The notes beneath the pieces were generated by a model that was given only the letters and a program-made list of their open reading frames with translations, searched no databases and was not told the origin of the DNA. From the NCBI GenBank assembly GCA_018675425.1, contig JABGYD010000057.1:1-34338 (forward strand): DNA of 34,338 bases. The letters are read 5' to 3'. A program made the translations under genes and the position numbers. Of the stretch, positions 22,982 through 32,742 are shown piece by piece. The stretch's first letter is position 1. Each line of letters opens with the position of its first letter. The stretch is from Kordiimonadaceae bacterium (lineage in GTDB: Bacteria > Pseudomonadota > Alphaproteobacteria > Sphingomonadales > Emcibacteraceae).

Positions 22982-24145
22982 TTAAAATTGATTTGTGATA
23001 AAGATTAGTATTGCGGGCAGTCCAAAGAAAACTCCTAATATATAGAGCAGTGCAAGTGTTTTTCTTTCTGTCGCAACTCGAGCTATCCACAAAGCTCCGC
23101 GTATAGGAATTTTTCGCAGGTTTTTAACGCCATAAATAAGCAAAACTGCACTTGAGTTATAAATCAGATGAACCAGAGCAATTTGAAGGGCAAACACTGC
23201 TGAATCTCCAGATATGGCGGTTGCTGCTAGAAGTGCGGTAATTGTGGTCCCTATATTAGCACCTAGTGTGAAGGGATAAATTTGCTTAAGACGAAAGACA
23301 CCCGTTCCTGCAAGCGGCACCATCAAACTAGTGGTCGTTGACGAAGATTGGACTAAAACGGTAATTACTGCACCAGAGAATATACCGGCGACAGGTCCCT
23401 TTCCGATTGCGTTGTGCATAATTGCTTTAGCGCGCCCCACCATAAGTTTTTTAAGTAATTTTCCAATTAAGGTAATGGCTAGAAAGATGATGGCAATACC
23501 AAAAATAATTAGAATAATATATTGAGCATTTTCAGAAATAATTGCGGAGGTATCTGCAAAAAAATCTATGACTGGTTTGGTAGCCGGTTTGATAAAATTA
23601 AATCCTTTAACACTCACATTTTCTCCGCCAACGAGTAACCCTGCGAAGTACCCTCCAATTTTTTCAAGCGGGTGAAACAATATCTCAATGGGCAGAAAAA
23701 TGGCGACTGCCATTACATTGAAGAAGTCATGAACGGTTGCTGATGCAAATGCTCGCCTAAATTCTTTTTTCTTTCTAACGTGGCCAAGGCTAACGATAGT
23801 ATTAGTAATAGTTGTACCAATATTAGCACCCATGATCATTGGAACAGCCATCTCAACTGGAAGGCCGCCTGCTACAAGACCTACAATGATAGAGGTGACA
23901 GTTGAAGAAGACTGGATCATTGCTGTGGCTAATATACCAATAATTAGTCCCATGAACGGATTTGTAGCAAACTGGAAAAGTTCGCTTGCCTGACCCTTGG
24001 TGGCGCCTTTAAATCCTGCACCAATCATTCCGACAGAACTGATAAGAAGATACACTAACGTTGCAATAGCAATCCATTGAGTTATTGATTTAATGGTATT
24101 AATAGATTCTGTTGAATCATTATTGCCTTTTGATTTACTTGTCAT
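22982..24145 (-). CDS. Na+/phosphate cotransporter (NptA/PNaS family)
   Basis: 387 residues with two inverted Na/Pi cotransporter repeats (PF02690). The first has MIQSSSTVTSIIVGL and MGANIGTTITNTIVSLGHV. The second has VLVQSSSTTTSLMVPLAG and TLGANIGTTITALLA. The paired QSSST motifs form the substrate site in this family. About eight to nine membrane segments are visible. No C-terminal PhoU domain is present; the sequence ends ILIFITNQF soon after the last helix. It presumably imports inorganic phosphate with sodium. A possible promoter lies upstream (TTTAAC, 16 bases, TATAAT within 24180-24210), but the region is too AT-rich to be sure. No PhoB-type box is visible. Confidence 0.93.
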   Translation of the reverse strand: MTSKSKGNNDSTESINTIKSITQWIAIATLVYLLISSVGMIGAGFKGATKGQASELFQFATNPFMGLIIGILATAMIQSSSTVTSIIVGLVAGGLPVEMAVPMIMGANIGTTITNTIVSLGHVRKKKEFRRAFASATVHDFFNVMAVAIFLPIEILFHPLEKIGGYFAGLLVGGENVSVKGFNFIKPATKPVIDFFADTSAIISENAQYIILIIFGIAIIFLAITLIGKLLKKLMVGRAKAIMHNAIGKGPVAGIFSGAVITVLVQSSSTTTSLMVPLAGTGVFRLKQIYPFTLGANIGTTITALLAATAISGDSAVFALQIALVHLIYNSSAVLLIYGVKNLRKIPIRGALWIARVATERKTLALLYILGVFFGLPAILIFITNQF

Positions 24146-24239
24146 ACTAAACCCGTGTTATATTTAATGTTATCTATCACAATTATATATATATTTGATT
24201 TAGGTTAAAAGAAGTAATTAATAATATTATTTTAATATT

Positions 24240-25520
24240 TCATTCCTTATTTTCATGCTCTACTGCTCGCCATCCAATATCTTTGCGATAAAACCCTTCT
24301 GGCCAATTAATTTGATTAAGCGCAGTATATGCGTCATTCTTTGCTTCCGTAACAGTGTTAGAAAGTGAGGTAATATTCAATACTCTTCCACCAGTTGCTA
24401 GAATGTTATGGCCAATTTTTTTTGTTCCTGCATGGAAAATCATAATGTTATTTGCTGATCCAGCTTGTTCAAGATTTATTATTTTTGAATTCTTTTTGTA
24501 TGGACCAGGGTATCCATTTGCAGCCATAACTACGTTAAGCGACACTTTATCTGACCACTTTGCTTCAACCTGATTAATAGTACCGTTTGCACATGCAATT
24601 AATATAGGAACAATATCACTTTCTAGGCGCGCCATAAGGCATTGACATTCCGGATCACCAAATCGAACATTATATTCAATGAGTTCGGGACCTTTATCGG
24701 TGATCATTAAGCCAGCGAATAGAACACCCTTAAAGGGTGTTCCTTCGGCGGCCATTCCTTTTACGGTTGGCAGAATAATTTCGTTAATAGTCCGCTTCTG
24801 CATTGCTGCGTCCATTACCAGGGCGGGTGAATAGGCACCCATCCCACCAGTATTTGGTCCAATATCACCTTCGCCAACCCGTTTATGATCCTGTGCGGTT
24901 CCAAATGGTAAAATATTTTTACCATCGGTTAAAACGAAGAAACTTACTTCCTCTCCAATTAAAAATTCTTCAATTACAAGCTCTGTGCCTGCGGCACCAA
25001 ACTGTCCATTAAAAATATCATCAACGGCTTCGAATGCTTCTTGAATAGTTTCCGCTATGATTACACCCTTACCTGCTGCAAGGCCATCTGCCTTAATAAC
25101 TATTGGCGCTCCCTTTATTCTGATGAATTTTTTTGCTGATGGGGCATCTTTAAAACGTCCGTAAGCGGCAGTTGGAATATTATATTTTGCACATAGGTCT
25201 TTTGTGAATCCTTTAGATCCTTCAAGAATGGCTGCTGCAGCGTTAGGGCCAAATGTCTGAATTTCTTCGCCAATCAATCTATCGGAAAGGCCTTCAACAA
25301 GGGGTGTTTCTGGACCAATGAGAACAAATTCAATATTTTTTTCACGGCAAAATAAGACAACTTCATCATGGTTACTGGAGTTTATATCAACACATTTGGC
25401 AATATCACCCATACCGCCATTACCTGGTGCTACATAAAGCGTATCAATGAGTGGTGATTGCGCTACCTTCCATGCTAAAGAATGTTCACGACCGCCAGAA
25501 CCAATGATAAGAATATTCAT
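24240..25520 (-). CDS. purD: PurD, phosphoribosylamine-glycine ligase
   Basis: GAR synthetase, second step of purine synthesis, an ATP-grasp enzyme. It has 426 residues from the ATG at 25518-25520, with AGGAA about seven bases upstream. The frame continues to a GTG at 25544, but that adds unneeded residues. Motifs are [14 protein letters not shown] (N-terminal nucleotide-type loop), [25 protein letters not shown] (ATP-grasp lysine and loop), [11 protein letters not shown] and [11 protein letters not shown] (metal ligands). E. coli PurD is 429 residues. It is divergent from xseA, an adjacency I recall as common in alphaproteobacteria. Confidence 0.97.
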   Translation of the reverse strand: MNILIIGSGGREHSLAWKVAQSPLIDTLYVAPGNGGMGDIAKCVDINSSNHDEVVLFCREKNIEFVLIGPETPLVEGLSDRLIGEEIQTFGPNAAAAILEGSKGFTKDLCAKYNIPTAAYGRFKDAPSAKKFIRIKGAPIVIKADGLAAGKGVIIAETIQEAFEAVDDIFNGQFGAAGTELVIEEFLIGEEVSFFVLTDGKNILPFGTAQDHKRVGEGDIGPNTGGMGAYSPALVMDAAMQKRTINEIILPTVKGMAAEGTPFKGVLFAGLMITDKGPELIEYNVRFGDPECQCLMARLESDIVPILIACANGTINQVEAKWSDKVSLNVVMAANGYPGPYKKNSKIINLEQAGSANNIMIFHAGTKKIGHNILATGGRVLNITSLSNTVTEAKNDAYTALNQINWPEGFYRKDIGWRAVEHENKE

Positions 25521-25604
25521 ATGTAATTTCCTTTTTTTATCCACTTCACTCTTGTATCATGGCAGCATATGGAAACAAGATAGGAATCATAAAAAAAAAC
25601 CTTG

Positions 25605-27038
25605 ATGAATAATTATCCAGACAACGATAAAACTATGAAAAGTAATGCACAGGAATATTCTGTGACAGAGTTAAGTCTTGCCCTTAAAAGATCTGTTGAA
25701 GATCAATTTGGTTATGTGAAAATCAGAGGAGAAATTTCAGGCTTTAAACGTGCAGCCTCTGGCCATGTTTATTTGGCGCTTAAGGATGAAAAGTCATTAC
25801 TGGATGGTGTAATGTGGAAAGGGGTGGCAGGAAAACTTACATTTAAGCCCGAAGATGGTCTTGAAGTAATTTGTATTGGAAAATTAACCACATATCCGGG
25901 ACGCTCAAAATATCAAATTGTTATTGATAGGATGGAGGTGGCTGGTGAAGGGGCGTTGATGGCGCTTCTGGAAAAACGAAAAAAGAAACTGGCTTCTGAG
26001 GGTTTATTTGATGAAGACCGTAAAATATCTATTCCGTATATTCCAAAAACAGTTGGTGTTGTTACGTCACCAACTGGTTCAGTTATTCGTGATATACTTC
26101 ACCGCTTTTCTGATCGGTTTCCCCGCAACATAATTGTGTGGCCAGTTTTAGTGCAGGGTGAGGGTTCTGCTTCTCAGATAGCAAAGGCTATCAATGGTTT
26201 TAATACACTTGAGGTGGACGGAAAAATTCCGAGACCTGACGTATTGATTGTTGCTCGTGGGGGGGGCAGTCTTGAAGACCTATGGAGTTTTAATGAAGAA
26301 GTGGTTGTCCGCGCTGTTTCTATGTCAAAAATTCCATTAATTTCTGCAGTTGGACACGAAACAGATACTACTCTAATTGATTATGTTTCTGATCATCGTT
26401 CGCCCACCCCAACAGCGGCAGCGGAACGTGCAGTACCTGTCAGGGTTGATCTGACTTACGCGGTGAATGATTTCAATATTCGTCTCGAAAAAGCATCACG
26501 TAGGCACTTAAATAATTTTGCTCAAATTGTTCAAAGTCTTGGTCGTGGGTTACCAAAACCTACAGAACTTCTTTCATTTTCATCACAGCGTTTAGATGAC
26601 CTGAGTGAAAGGTTGCCACGTGCTCTTAAAGTGGGAGTGGAGCGGCAGGAAATGAAGCTTAGGAGCATTAAAACTTTGCTTCGACCAGAAACTTTGAAGT
26701 CAGATATTAGGGTTGCAGGTGAGAAATTAGTTATAGCAGAAGAGAGAACGGCTAGAGCGCTGAGTAATCTTATCGTTAAAAAAAGAAATAAATATGAAAA
26801 CCCAGCCCGATTACTTGAAAGCCTCAGCTATCAAAGCGTTTTAAAGCGAGGGTTCTCTATAGTTTATAACGAACAGGGTAAGGCCCTTAGTAATAGTAAA
26901 GCTATTAAAAATGGTGATAAAATCGGTATCGAATTTTGTGATGGCGCAATTAATGCTGTGGCAACTGCCCAAAATGCAAAGCCGGGTAATAAAAAAAAGT
27001 CAAATCTATTATCGCATGAACAAGGACAGCTTTTATGA
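25605..27038 (+). CDS. xseA: Exonuclease VII large subunit
   Basis: Catalytic subunit of exonuclease VII (single-strand DNA exonuclease with XseB, not seen here). It has 477 residues from the ATG at 25605; a TTG at 25602 is immediately before it. The N-terminal OB-fold has YVKIRGEISGFKRAASGHVY. The catalytic domain has GVVTSPTGSVIRDIL, VARGGGSLEDLWSFNEE and SAVGHETDTTLIDYVSD. A long helical region follows, then LKRGFSIVYNEQGKAL, a small C-terminal beta domain typical of the family. AGGAA at 25582-25586 is far from the start, so the exact N-terminus is uncertain. Its stop overlaps the M23 peptidase start (ATGA). Confidence 0.95.
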   Translation: MNNYPDNDKTMKSNAQEYSVTELSLALKRSVEDQFGYVKIRGEISGFKRAASGHVYLALKDEKSLLDGVMWKGVAGKLTFKPEDGLEVICIGKLTTYPGRSKYQIVIDRMEVAGEGALMALLEKRKKKLASEGLFDEDRKISIPYIPKTVGVVTSPTGSVIRDILHRFSDRFPRNIIVWPVLVQGEGSASQIAKAINGFNTLEVDGKIPRPDVLIVARGGGSLEDLWSFNEEVVVRAVSMSKIPLISAVGHETDTTLIDYVSDHRSPTPTAAAERAVPVRVDLTYAVNDFNIRLEKASRRHLNNFAQIVQSLGRGLPKPTELLSFSSQRLDDLSERLPRALKVGVERQEMKLRSIKTLLRPETLKSDIRVAGEKLVIAEERTARALSNLIVKKRNKYENPARLLESLSYQSVLKRGFSIVYNEQGKALSNSKAIKNGDKIGIEFCDGAINAVATAQNAKPGNKKKSNLLSHEQGQLL

Positions 27039-27844
27039 AAAATATTTTATTTTTTTTAATGGTTTTTGTCATTACGTCTATCCCCTGCCTCGCAAAGAAT
27101 GGTCTTAATATCAATGAGCCACTTAAGCAAGGCGGTTATTATGTAGGCAAGGTAATGCTTGGTGATAAAGTGACTTTTCACGGTAAAACAGTTAAGCAAT
27201 CGTCAGATGGTTCATTTATCATTGGCCTTGGTTGGAAATATAAAGCAAAAGCTAATATCCGCGTTGATCATAAAGCAGGAGGCCATACGATTTACAGGCT
27301 GGATGTGATTCCTCACGATTATGAGGTCGAGGAAGTATCGGGTTTGCCTCCAAAATATGTAGACCCTCCCATTAAGGTAAAGATGAGGATTGCTAAAGAT
27401 GCAGCTGATGTTAGGGCTGTTCGAGCTATAGATAGCTCCCTTAATAATTTTAAAGAAGCTATAATTTGGCCTGTTAAGGGGCGAATTAGTGGGCGATTTG
27501 GCTCTCATCGCATACTTAATGGTGAGCCACGGAACCCTCATACGGGGCTTGATATTGCCCCAGGGCAAGGTGCCTTAATTGTAGCTCCTTTAGGCGGTAA
27601 AGTTTCATTGGTTAGTGACCAGTACCTGACTGGAAAGACTATGGTAATTGATCACGGCCACGGTTTGAGCAGTGTGTATGCCCATATGGAGAAAACCTTC
27701 GCCCTTCAGGGTCATCTAATAAATCAAGGTGACCCCATTGGAACGGTTGGGAGTTCCGGACGAGCTACCGGTCCTCATCTCCATTGGGGAATAAATTGGT
27801 ATGGGGAAAGACTTAATGCCGGTGTTGCACTTGGTATTGAATAA
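27035..27844 (+). CDS. Secreted M23 (LytM) peptidase
   Basis: 269 residues. A signal peptide spans residues 1-20 (hydrophobic FFLMVFVITSIPCLA, cleavage near LAK). An N-terminal beta-rich region covers residues 25-100. The C-terminal M23 domain has the zinc ligands NPHTGLDIAPGQG (HxxxD) and GPHLHWGINW (HxH), plus VIDHGHGLSSVYAHM. All metal and catalytic residues are present, so it should be an active peptidoglycan endopeptidase rather than an EnvC-type activator. It is translationally coupled to xseA by a four-base overlap and followed 15 bases later by the porin-like gene. Confidence 0.93.
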   Translation: MKNILFFLMVFVITSIPCLAKNGLNINEPLKQGGYYVGKVMLGDKVTFHGKTVKQSSDGSFIIGLGWKYKAKANIRVDHKAGGHTIYRLDVIPHDYEVEEVSGLPPKYVDPPIKVKMRIAKDAADVRAVRAIDSSLNNFKEAIIWPVKGRISGRFGSHRILNGEPRNPHTGLDIAPGQGALIVAPLGGKVSLVSDQYLTGKTMVIDHGHGLSSVYAHMEKTFALQGHLINQGDPIGTVGSSGRATGPHLHWGINWYGERLNAGVALGIE

Positions 27845-27859
27845 AGAAGGTTAAATAAA

Positions 27860-28537
27860 ATGCTTCAAATACTATTAATTACTTTCTTATTAATACTTGT
27901 ACCGATTGCCAGCAAGGCACAAAATGTGATGTTTGGTGGGGAACTTGTAGTTAGTGCTGAACTGACTAGTGATTATCGTTTTCGCGGCGTGTCAAAATCT
28001 AATAATAATATTGCGGTTCAGGGTGGACTTGATTGGTATGCTGATAGTGGTATTTATGCGGGGATCTTTGCATCTAGTTTAATTGATTTTAAAACATCCG
28101 ATATTGAAACTAATTTTTATGCAGGCTATAGCACTGAAAATAAAGGTATAATTTATGATTTTGGTGCCATTTCTTACGTATACTCTGATGGTAAAAATGC
28201 TAGTTATTTCGAAACCTTTGGTTCAGTTGGTGTTGATCTTGGCTTACTCTCTAGTTCGATAGGAATTTCTTATATGCCAAATCAGAATAATCTTGGAAAA
28301 AAAGACAACTTTTACTTTTTCAATGATACTCGTGGATCAATCCCCGGTTTTCCCATTAATATTGATCTTCACCTTGGATATGAAGACGGTTATTTTGGAA
28401 ACAAAAAATGGGATTGGAGTTTAGGAACTAGCATTATTTTTGAGAAATTTGAAGTGGGTATATCTTATGTAGATACCAATGTAGTCGGCAAGCGCTCGGA
28501 CAGTGGTATAATATTTAATGTTGAAGCTTATTTTTAA
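27860..28537 (+). CDS. TorF-family putative porin
   Basis: 225 residues. A signal peptide has likely cleavage after SKAQ near residue 21. The rest is alternating beta-strand sequence ending in aromatic Phe (NVEAYF), the usual outer-membrane barrel end. SAELTSDYRFRGVSKSNNNI near the N-terminus is the signature of the TIGR02001/TorF family (conserved proteobacterial outer-membrane protein). WYADSGIYAGIFAS follows the same family. Its physiological substrate is unknown. It is probably last in the xseA operon; no clear T-rich hairpin follows, only an AT-rich inverted repeat 35 bases downstream. Confidence 0.85.
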   Translation: MLQILLITFLLILVPIASKAQNVMFGGELVVSAELTSDYRFRGVSKSNNNIAVQGGLDWYADSGIYAGIFASSLIDFKTSDIETNFYAGYSTENKGIIYDFGAISYVYSDGKNASYFETFGSVGVDLGLLSSSIGISYMPNQNNLGKKDNFYFFNDTRGSIPGFPINIDLHLGYEDGYFGNKKWDWSLGTSIIFEKFEVGISYVDTNVVGKRSDSGIIFNVEAYF

Positions 28538-28571
28538 TTTTTCAGCTTTTTTAAAAAATAAGAAGTATTAA

Positions 28572-28612
28572 TTATATTTAAACCAAATCTAATATCATCG
28601 CTTTAAATATAA
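28572..28612. repeat. Inverted repeat in the porin-csp gap
   Basis: TTATATTTAAA (28572-28582) and TTTAAATATAA (28602-28612) are exact reverse complements around a 19-base loop. It contains only A and T, so it is weak as RNA structure. It sits between the porin stop and the cold-shock promoter. The rest of 28538-28914 holds only the csp promoter and leader. Confidence 0.35.
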
Positions 28613-28725
28613 AAAACTTGAAATAAAACACAAAACTGATTCTTAAAAAAACAGTTCTAGAATATTTTATTTTTGTCATTTTTGCCCTTTTATTAGCCAA
28701 AATCTATCAAAATGTATGAATTACA

Positions 28726-28754
28726 TTGACTTGAGCGAAAAAAAGGTGTTTATA
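28726..28754 (+). promoter_or_regulatory. Candidate cold-shock gene promoter
   Basis: TTGACT (28726-28731), a 17-base spacer and TTTATA (28749-28754) give a good sigma-70-like pair. Transcription would start near 28761 and leave a leader of about 150 bases before the csp ATG. Long leaders are usual for cspA-type mRNAs and serve cold-dependent control. Confidence 0.55.
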
Positions 28755-28914
28755 GCGCCACGTTTGAATAATATATTTGCTACCCGATCCGCTTCTCTTT
28801 CCACATAATACGGTTTAGTTGAGGATAATAGGCGTAAGTCATTATCAAGCCGACATTGTTAACTGCTAAATAGTGGTTAATGTATATACCGTAATTTGCA
28901 CAAGGAGAAATAAC

Positions 28915-29118
28915 ATGGCAACAGGTACAGTAAAATGGTTTAACCCAACAAAGGGTTTTGGATTTATCGAGCCAACAGAAGGCGGCAACGATGTGTTTGT
29001 TCATATCAGCGCTGTTGAGCAATCTGGTCTGTCTACTCTAGACGAAGGTCAAACTGTTGAGTATGAAGTTCAAGAACAAAGAGGCAAGGAAGCTGCTTGC
29101 AATCTTAAAGCCGTTTAA
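28915..29118 (+). CDS. CspA-family cold-shock protein
   Basis: 67-residue single cold-shock domain that binds single-stranded RNA and [19 protein letters not shown] carries RNP1 (KGFGFIE) and [14 protein letters not shown] carries RNP2. The ATG at 28915 is preceded by AAGGAG at 28902-28907, seven bases away, a strong ribosome site. The frame opens earlier at 28873, but those residues are not part of the family. It has its own promoter and terminator and is monocistronic. It probably acts as an RNA chaperone. Which paralogue (CspA, CspD and so on) cannot be told. Confidence 0.97.
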   Translation: MATGTVKWFNPTKGFGFIEPTEGGNDVFVHISAVEQSGLSTLDEGQTVEYEVQEQRGKEAACNLKAV

Positions 29119-29132
29119 TTAAAATATTTATC

Positions 29133-29167
29133 AAAACACGGGCTGGTTTTATTGCCCGTGTTTTTTT
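29133..29167. terminator. Bidirectional intrinsic terminator, csp/pmbA
   Basis: ACACGGGC and GCCCGTGT form an eight-base stem around a ten-base loop. It is flanked by A-runs on the left and T7 on the right, so both strands give a hairpin plus U-tract. It lies 15 bases after csp and 15 bases beyond the convergent pmbA stop and so serves both. Confidence 0.92.
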
Positions 29168-29181
29168 ATGCCTAACTCAAA

Positions 29182-30534
29182 TTAGCTGCCTGCAAGCATC
29201 ATTTTTTCGATAAGTAATGTTGGCGCATCAGTTCCGTATTTAATATCAAGATCATCGGCAGCAGTCATTTGCATGAACATATCTTTTAAATTTCCTGCAA
29301 TAGTAATCTCATTTACAGCATAGGTTAGGGTACCATTTTCAATCCAGAAACCACTTGCTCCTCTGCTATAATCCCCTGTAATTCCATTAACAGAGCTCCC
29401 AATTAGTTCTGTAACGTAAAAACCATTTTTAATATCCCCAAGTAAATCTTTAACGTTTACTTGTCCGGCTTCCATATAAAGATTGCTAGTTGATGGGGTT
29501 GGAGGGCTCGATGTACCGCGACTGGCACGGCCGTTCGTTGCAACACCAAGCTGACGAGCGCTTGTGCTGTCGAGTATCCAACTTTTAAGTACTCCATCTG
29601 TAATAATATCCAGTGGTGCATTTCGAACTCCTTCACCATCAAATGGCCGAGATGATGGCCCGCGCAATAGGTGAGGATTATCAATAATATTAATTTTCGT
29701 TGGAAAAATTTGTTTTTCCATCATTTCAAGAAGAAAGCTAGTACCACGAGCTATTGCAACACCGTTAATTGCACCAGCAATGTGACTAACTAGTGTTCGG
29801 GATACTCGAGGGTCAAATACTACTGGGACTTCACAAGTACCTACCTTTCGCGGATTAAGTTTTTTTAAGGTGCGGCTTGCTGCCTCTTGTGCAATTTTAT
29901 GGGGACTATCCATATCTTCAAAATGACGGCATGAAGTCCAGGCATAATCACGCTCCATGGTAGTGCCTTCACCGGCAATTACCGAAATACTGCAGCCAAA
30001 GTTACTTGATTTATAATGACCAAGAAAACCATCGGAATTAGCAAGCGTAATCGACCCTTGGCTAGAACTAGCGCTAGCCCCTTCAGAATTTGTTATGCCT
30101 GAGGTCTCGAGGGCATGTGCCTCAGTTTCAGTAACAATATTCTTAAGAGTTTTTTCATCAATAATACAATCATCATAAAGGTCAAGATCTGGAATATTAT
30201 CAAGTGCAAGAAGTTTTTTATCGGCTAGTCCAGAGTAGGGATCTTCGGGTGTATTTGTTGCCATATCAAGGGCTCTGCTAACTAATTCATCAAGGGTAGC
30301 GTTCGACATATCACTGGAAGATACTATTGCCTGGTTCTTCCCTATAATTACTCTAAGACCAAGATCAGAATTTTCAGAGCGTTCAACATCCTCTAACTTT
30401 CCAAGCCGCCAGGAAACAGAATTTGATTTACCAGTAAAGAAAACAGCGTCGGCATGATCTGCCCCTGATTTTTTGGCTTTTGATACAAGCTCAGCCAGCC
30501 GATTGGGTGACATCATATTTGCACTATCACTCAT
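29182..30534 (-). CDS. pmbA: PmbA/TldE metalloprotease subunit
   Basis: 450 residues, PmbA (TldE) of the TldD/PmbA protease, which matures peptides such as microcin B17 and degrades CcdA in E. coli. Visible family segments are LGLRVIIGKNQAIVSSSDMS, DPRVSRTLVSHIAGAINGVA, RPFDGEGVRNAPLDII, TSNLYMEAGQ and the C-terminal ELIGSSVNGITGDYSRGASG and NEITIAGNL. As expected for the E subunit, no HExxxH zinc motif is present. That is carried by TldD, which is not in this window. It begins seven bases after ubiD on the same strand. Confidence 0.95.
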   Translation of the reverse strand: MSDSANMMSPNRLAELVSKAKKSGADHADAVFFTGKSNSVSWRLGKLEDVERSENSDLGLRVIIGKNQAIVSSSDMSNATLDELVSRALDMATNTPEDPYSGLADKKLLALDNIPDLDLYDDCIIDEKTLKNIVTETEAHALETSGITNSEGASASSSQGSITLANSDGFLGHYKSSNFGCSISVIAGEGTTMERDYAWTSCRHFEDMDSPHKIAQEAASRTLKKLNPRKVGTCEVPVVFDPRVSRTLVSHIAGAINGVAIARGTSFLLEMMEKQIFPTKINIIDNPHLLRGPSSRPFDGEGVRNAPLDIITDGVLKSWILDSTSARQLGVATNGRASRGTSSPPTPSTSNLYMEAGQVNVKDLLGDIKNGFYVTELIGSSVNGITGDYSRGASGFWIENGTLTYAVNEITIAGNLKDMFMQMTAADDLDIKYGTDAPTLLIEKMMLAGS

Positions 30535-30541
30535 AATATTC

Positions 30542-32026
30542 CTATTCGATGTTTAATTTTGACCATTTAGCGTCAACAGTTTTTATGATTTCTTCATCCA
30601 TTGAGATTAGTTCGCCCCATTCACGGTTCGTTTCACCATCCATCTTGTTAGTGGCATCAAGTCCAATTTTACCTCCAAGGCCAGAAACTGGTGAGGCAAA
30701 ATCAAGGTAGTCTATAGGGGTGTTTTCTGTGAGTGTTACGTCACGGACAGGGTCCATCCTTGTAGACATAGCCCAAATAACTTCTTTCCAATCCCGTGCG
30801 TCAATATCATCGTCTACTACAATTACAAACTTGGTATAGATAAATTGCCTCAGGTAAGACCATACACCCATCATCACACGTTTGGCGTGGCCGGCATAAG
30901 CCTTCTTAATTGAAACAACGGCAACACGGTACGAGCAACCTTCTGGAGGTAACCAAAAATCTACAATTTCAGGAAATTGTTGTTGCAGAAGTGGAATAAA
31001 TATTTCATTGAGGGCTTCACCAAGTATAGCCGGCTCATCAGGTGGTTTTCCTGTATATGTTGAAAGATATATAGGGGCCTTGCGCATTGTCACAGCAGTT
31101 GCAGTAAAAACTGGAAATTTTTCAACACTGTTATAGTAACCGGTATGGTCTCCAAACGGACCTTCGTTTTGATAATCATTTAGTGAGACGTGACCCTCAA
31201 TAACAATTTCTGCAGAAGAGGGAACTTTAATTGGAACTGTTTGACAGTCAACAAGCTCAGTTTTCTTGTCGCGAAGTAGTCCTGCAAATTGATATTCAGA
31301 GAGGGTATCTGGCACCGGTGTTACCGCACCTAGAATAGTTGCTGGATCAGCGCCAATAACCACAGCAACAGGTAATGGTTCTGATTTTTTATTTTTCCAA
31401 CGTCTGTGGTGTTGTGCACCACCTCGGTGTTTAAGCCACCGCATCAGTGTCTGATTTTTGTTCAGAACCTGCATCCGATAAATACCCAGATTATAATCAT
31501 CCTCTTTAGTCTTACCTGGCCCCTTTGAGACTATCAGTGGCCAAGTAATCAGAGGTGAAGCATCGTCTGGCCAGCATTTCTGTATGGGTAAATTGTTAAG
31601 GTCTATATCATCACCAGTGAGAATTATCTCATGTACTGGACCGTTTTTTACAGTTTTTGGCCTCATGGTCATCGCTTTTTTAAGCATGGGAAGCTTATCA
31701 AGGGCGTCTTTAAATCCGCTTGGAGGTTCTGGTTGTCGAAGCTCTGCTAATGTTAGCCCAATTCCACGAAGATCTTCGGGCTTTGCATCAATTCCCATGG
31801 CAACACGCTCTACTGTGCCAAATAAATTAGTTAACACTGGCATAGTACTTTTAGTACCATCACATTTAATAACGTTTTCAAACAGAAGTGCTGGACCACC
31901 ACTTTTTAGTGTGCGTCGACTAATTTCTGTCATTTCAAGGTCACTTGCTACCGGCTCAGTAATGCGAACCAGATTACCCGTTTTTTCAAGATGACTTATA
32001 AAATCTCTAAGTGATGAATAGCTCAT
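30542..32026 (-). CDS. ubiD: UbiD, prenylated-FMN 4-hydroxybenzoate decarboxylase
   Basis: 494 residues, full length. It decarboxylates 3-polyprenyl-4-hydroxybenzoate in ubiquinone synthesis using prenylated FMN made by UbiX. Family segments are [42 protein letters not shown] (Arg-rich cofactor site), [29 protein letters not shown] (acidic active-site segment) and [18 protein letters not shown]. It lies 42 bases after ppa and seven before pmbA on the same strand, so the three probably share a transcript. Confidence 0.95.
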   Translation of the reverse strand: MSYSSLRDFISHLEKTGNLVRITEPVASDLEMTEISRRTLKSGGPALLFENVIKCDGTKSTMPVLTNLFGTVERVAMGIDAKPEDLRGIGLTLAELRQPEPPSGFKDALDKLPMLKKAMTMRPKTVKNGPVHEIILTGDDIDLNNLPIQKCWPDDASPLITWPLIVSKGPGKTKEDDYNLGIYRMQVLNKNQTLMRWLKHRGGAQHHRRWKNKKSEPLPVAVVIGADPATILGAVTPVPDTLSEYQFAGLLRDKKTELVDCQTVPIKVPSSAEIVIEGHVSLNDYQNEGPFGDHTGYYNSVEKFPVFTATAVTMRKAPIYLSTYTGKPPDEPAILGEALNEIFIPLLQQQFPEIVDFWLPPEGCSYRVAVVSIKKAYAGHAKRVMMGVWSYLRQFIYTKFVIVVDDDIDARDWKEVIWAMSTRMDPVRDVTLTENTPIDYLDFASPVSGLGGKIGLDATNKMDGETNREWGELISMDEEIIKTVDAKWSKLNIE

Positions 32027-32068
32027 GGCTTCTTATAGGAGAAATCATCTCAAATGATAAGAGTAAAA

Positions 32069-32611
32069 TTACTTCTTAACCGATAATTTATCTCGGGTGA
32101 TAGCCTCCATTATAAGACTTTTTGCTGTCTCAGGACCTTTCCAACCAATAATCTTAGTCCACTTCCCTTCTTCAAGATCCTTGTAATGCTGGAAGAAGTG
32201 TTGGATCTGGTTGAGGAGTAGTTCTGGAAGGTCTTTGTGTGTACTGACATTTTTATATGTTGGGTCTGTTTTAAGATCAGGTACCGCAAGAATTTTTTCA
32301 TCGAACCCTTGCTCATCTTCCATAAGGAGAACACCGATAGGTCGAGCACGGATAATACAACCTGGCACTAATGGTTCACCGACAACAACAAGTACATCAC
32401 AGGGGTCGCCATCATCGGAAAGTGTGTGGGGAATGTAACCATAGTTTGCAGGGTAACGCATGGGAGTATGAAGAATACGATCAACAAGAATAGCACCACT
32501 ACGTTTATGCATTTCATATTTAACAGCCGCACCCCCCACAGGGACCTCAATAATGACGTTGATTTCTTCTGGCGGATTAAGACCAGTATTTATTTTATTA
32601 ATAAGAGGCAT
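32069..32611 (-). CDS. ppa: Soluble inorganic pyrophosphatase (family I)
   Basis: 180 residues, hydrolysing cytosolic PPi to phosphate to pull biosynthesis forward. The signature [16 protein letters not shown] contains the Mg-binding Asp cluster. [29 protein letters not shown] and the later [17 protein letters not shown] complete the active site. E. coli Ppa is 176 residues. It has its own promoter just upstream and a terminator separates it from hppA, the membrane pyrophosphatase. The ribosome site is weak. Confidence 0.96.
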   Translation of the reverse strand: MPLINKINTGLNPPEEINVIIEVPVGGAAVKYEMHKRSGAILVDRILHTPMRYPANYGYIPHTLSDDGDPCDVLVVVGEPLVPGCIIRARPIGVLLMEDEQGFDEKILAVPDLKTDPTYKNVSTHKDLPELLLNQIQHFFQHYKDLEEGKWTKIIGWKGPETAKSLIMEAITRDKLSVKK

Positions 32612-32651
32612 TTTAGATACTCATGCTATTTGATTTAGGTGATATTGGCGC

Positions 32652-32679
32652 AATATATCTAATTAAATTACTTTGTCAG
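32652..32679 (-). promoter_or_regulatory. Candidate promoter for ppa-ubiD-pmbA
   Basis: On the minus strand CTGACA (32674-32679), a 16-base spacer and TATATT (32652-32657) form a good sigma-70-like pair. The start would fall about 34 bases before the ppa ATG. It lies between the hppA terminator and ppa, which supports independent transcription. Confidence 0.6.
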
Positions 32680-32692
32680 TATGTTTCTACAT

Positions 32693-32720
32693 AAAAAAAC
32701 CCCGCGTTAAGCGGGGTTTT
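32693..32720 (-). terminator. Intrinsic terminator of hppA
   Basis: Reading the minus strand, AAAACCCCGC and GCGGGGTTTT pair around a five-base loop, followed by a T-run of seven. It is 22 bases after the hppA stop. It separates the membrane and soluble pyrophosphatase genes. Confidence 0.94.
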
Positions 32721-32742
32721 CTCAAATTGCTAATAAAAGGTA

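Noticed and set aside
24180-24210. Promoter for the Na/Pi transporter and a Pho box
   Set aside because: TTTAAC-16-TATAAT is present but within an alternating AT run where such matches are expected; no PhoB direct repeats were found. It is mentioned only in the gene entry.
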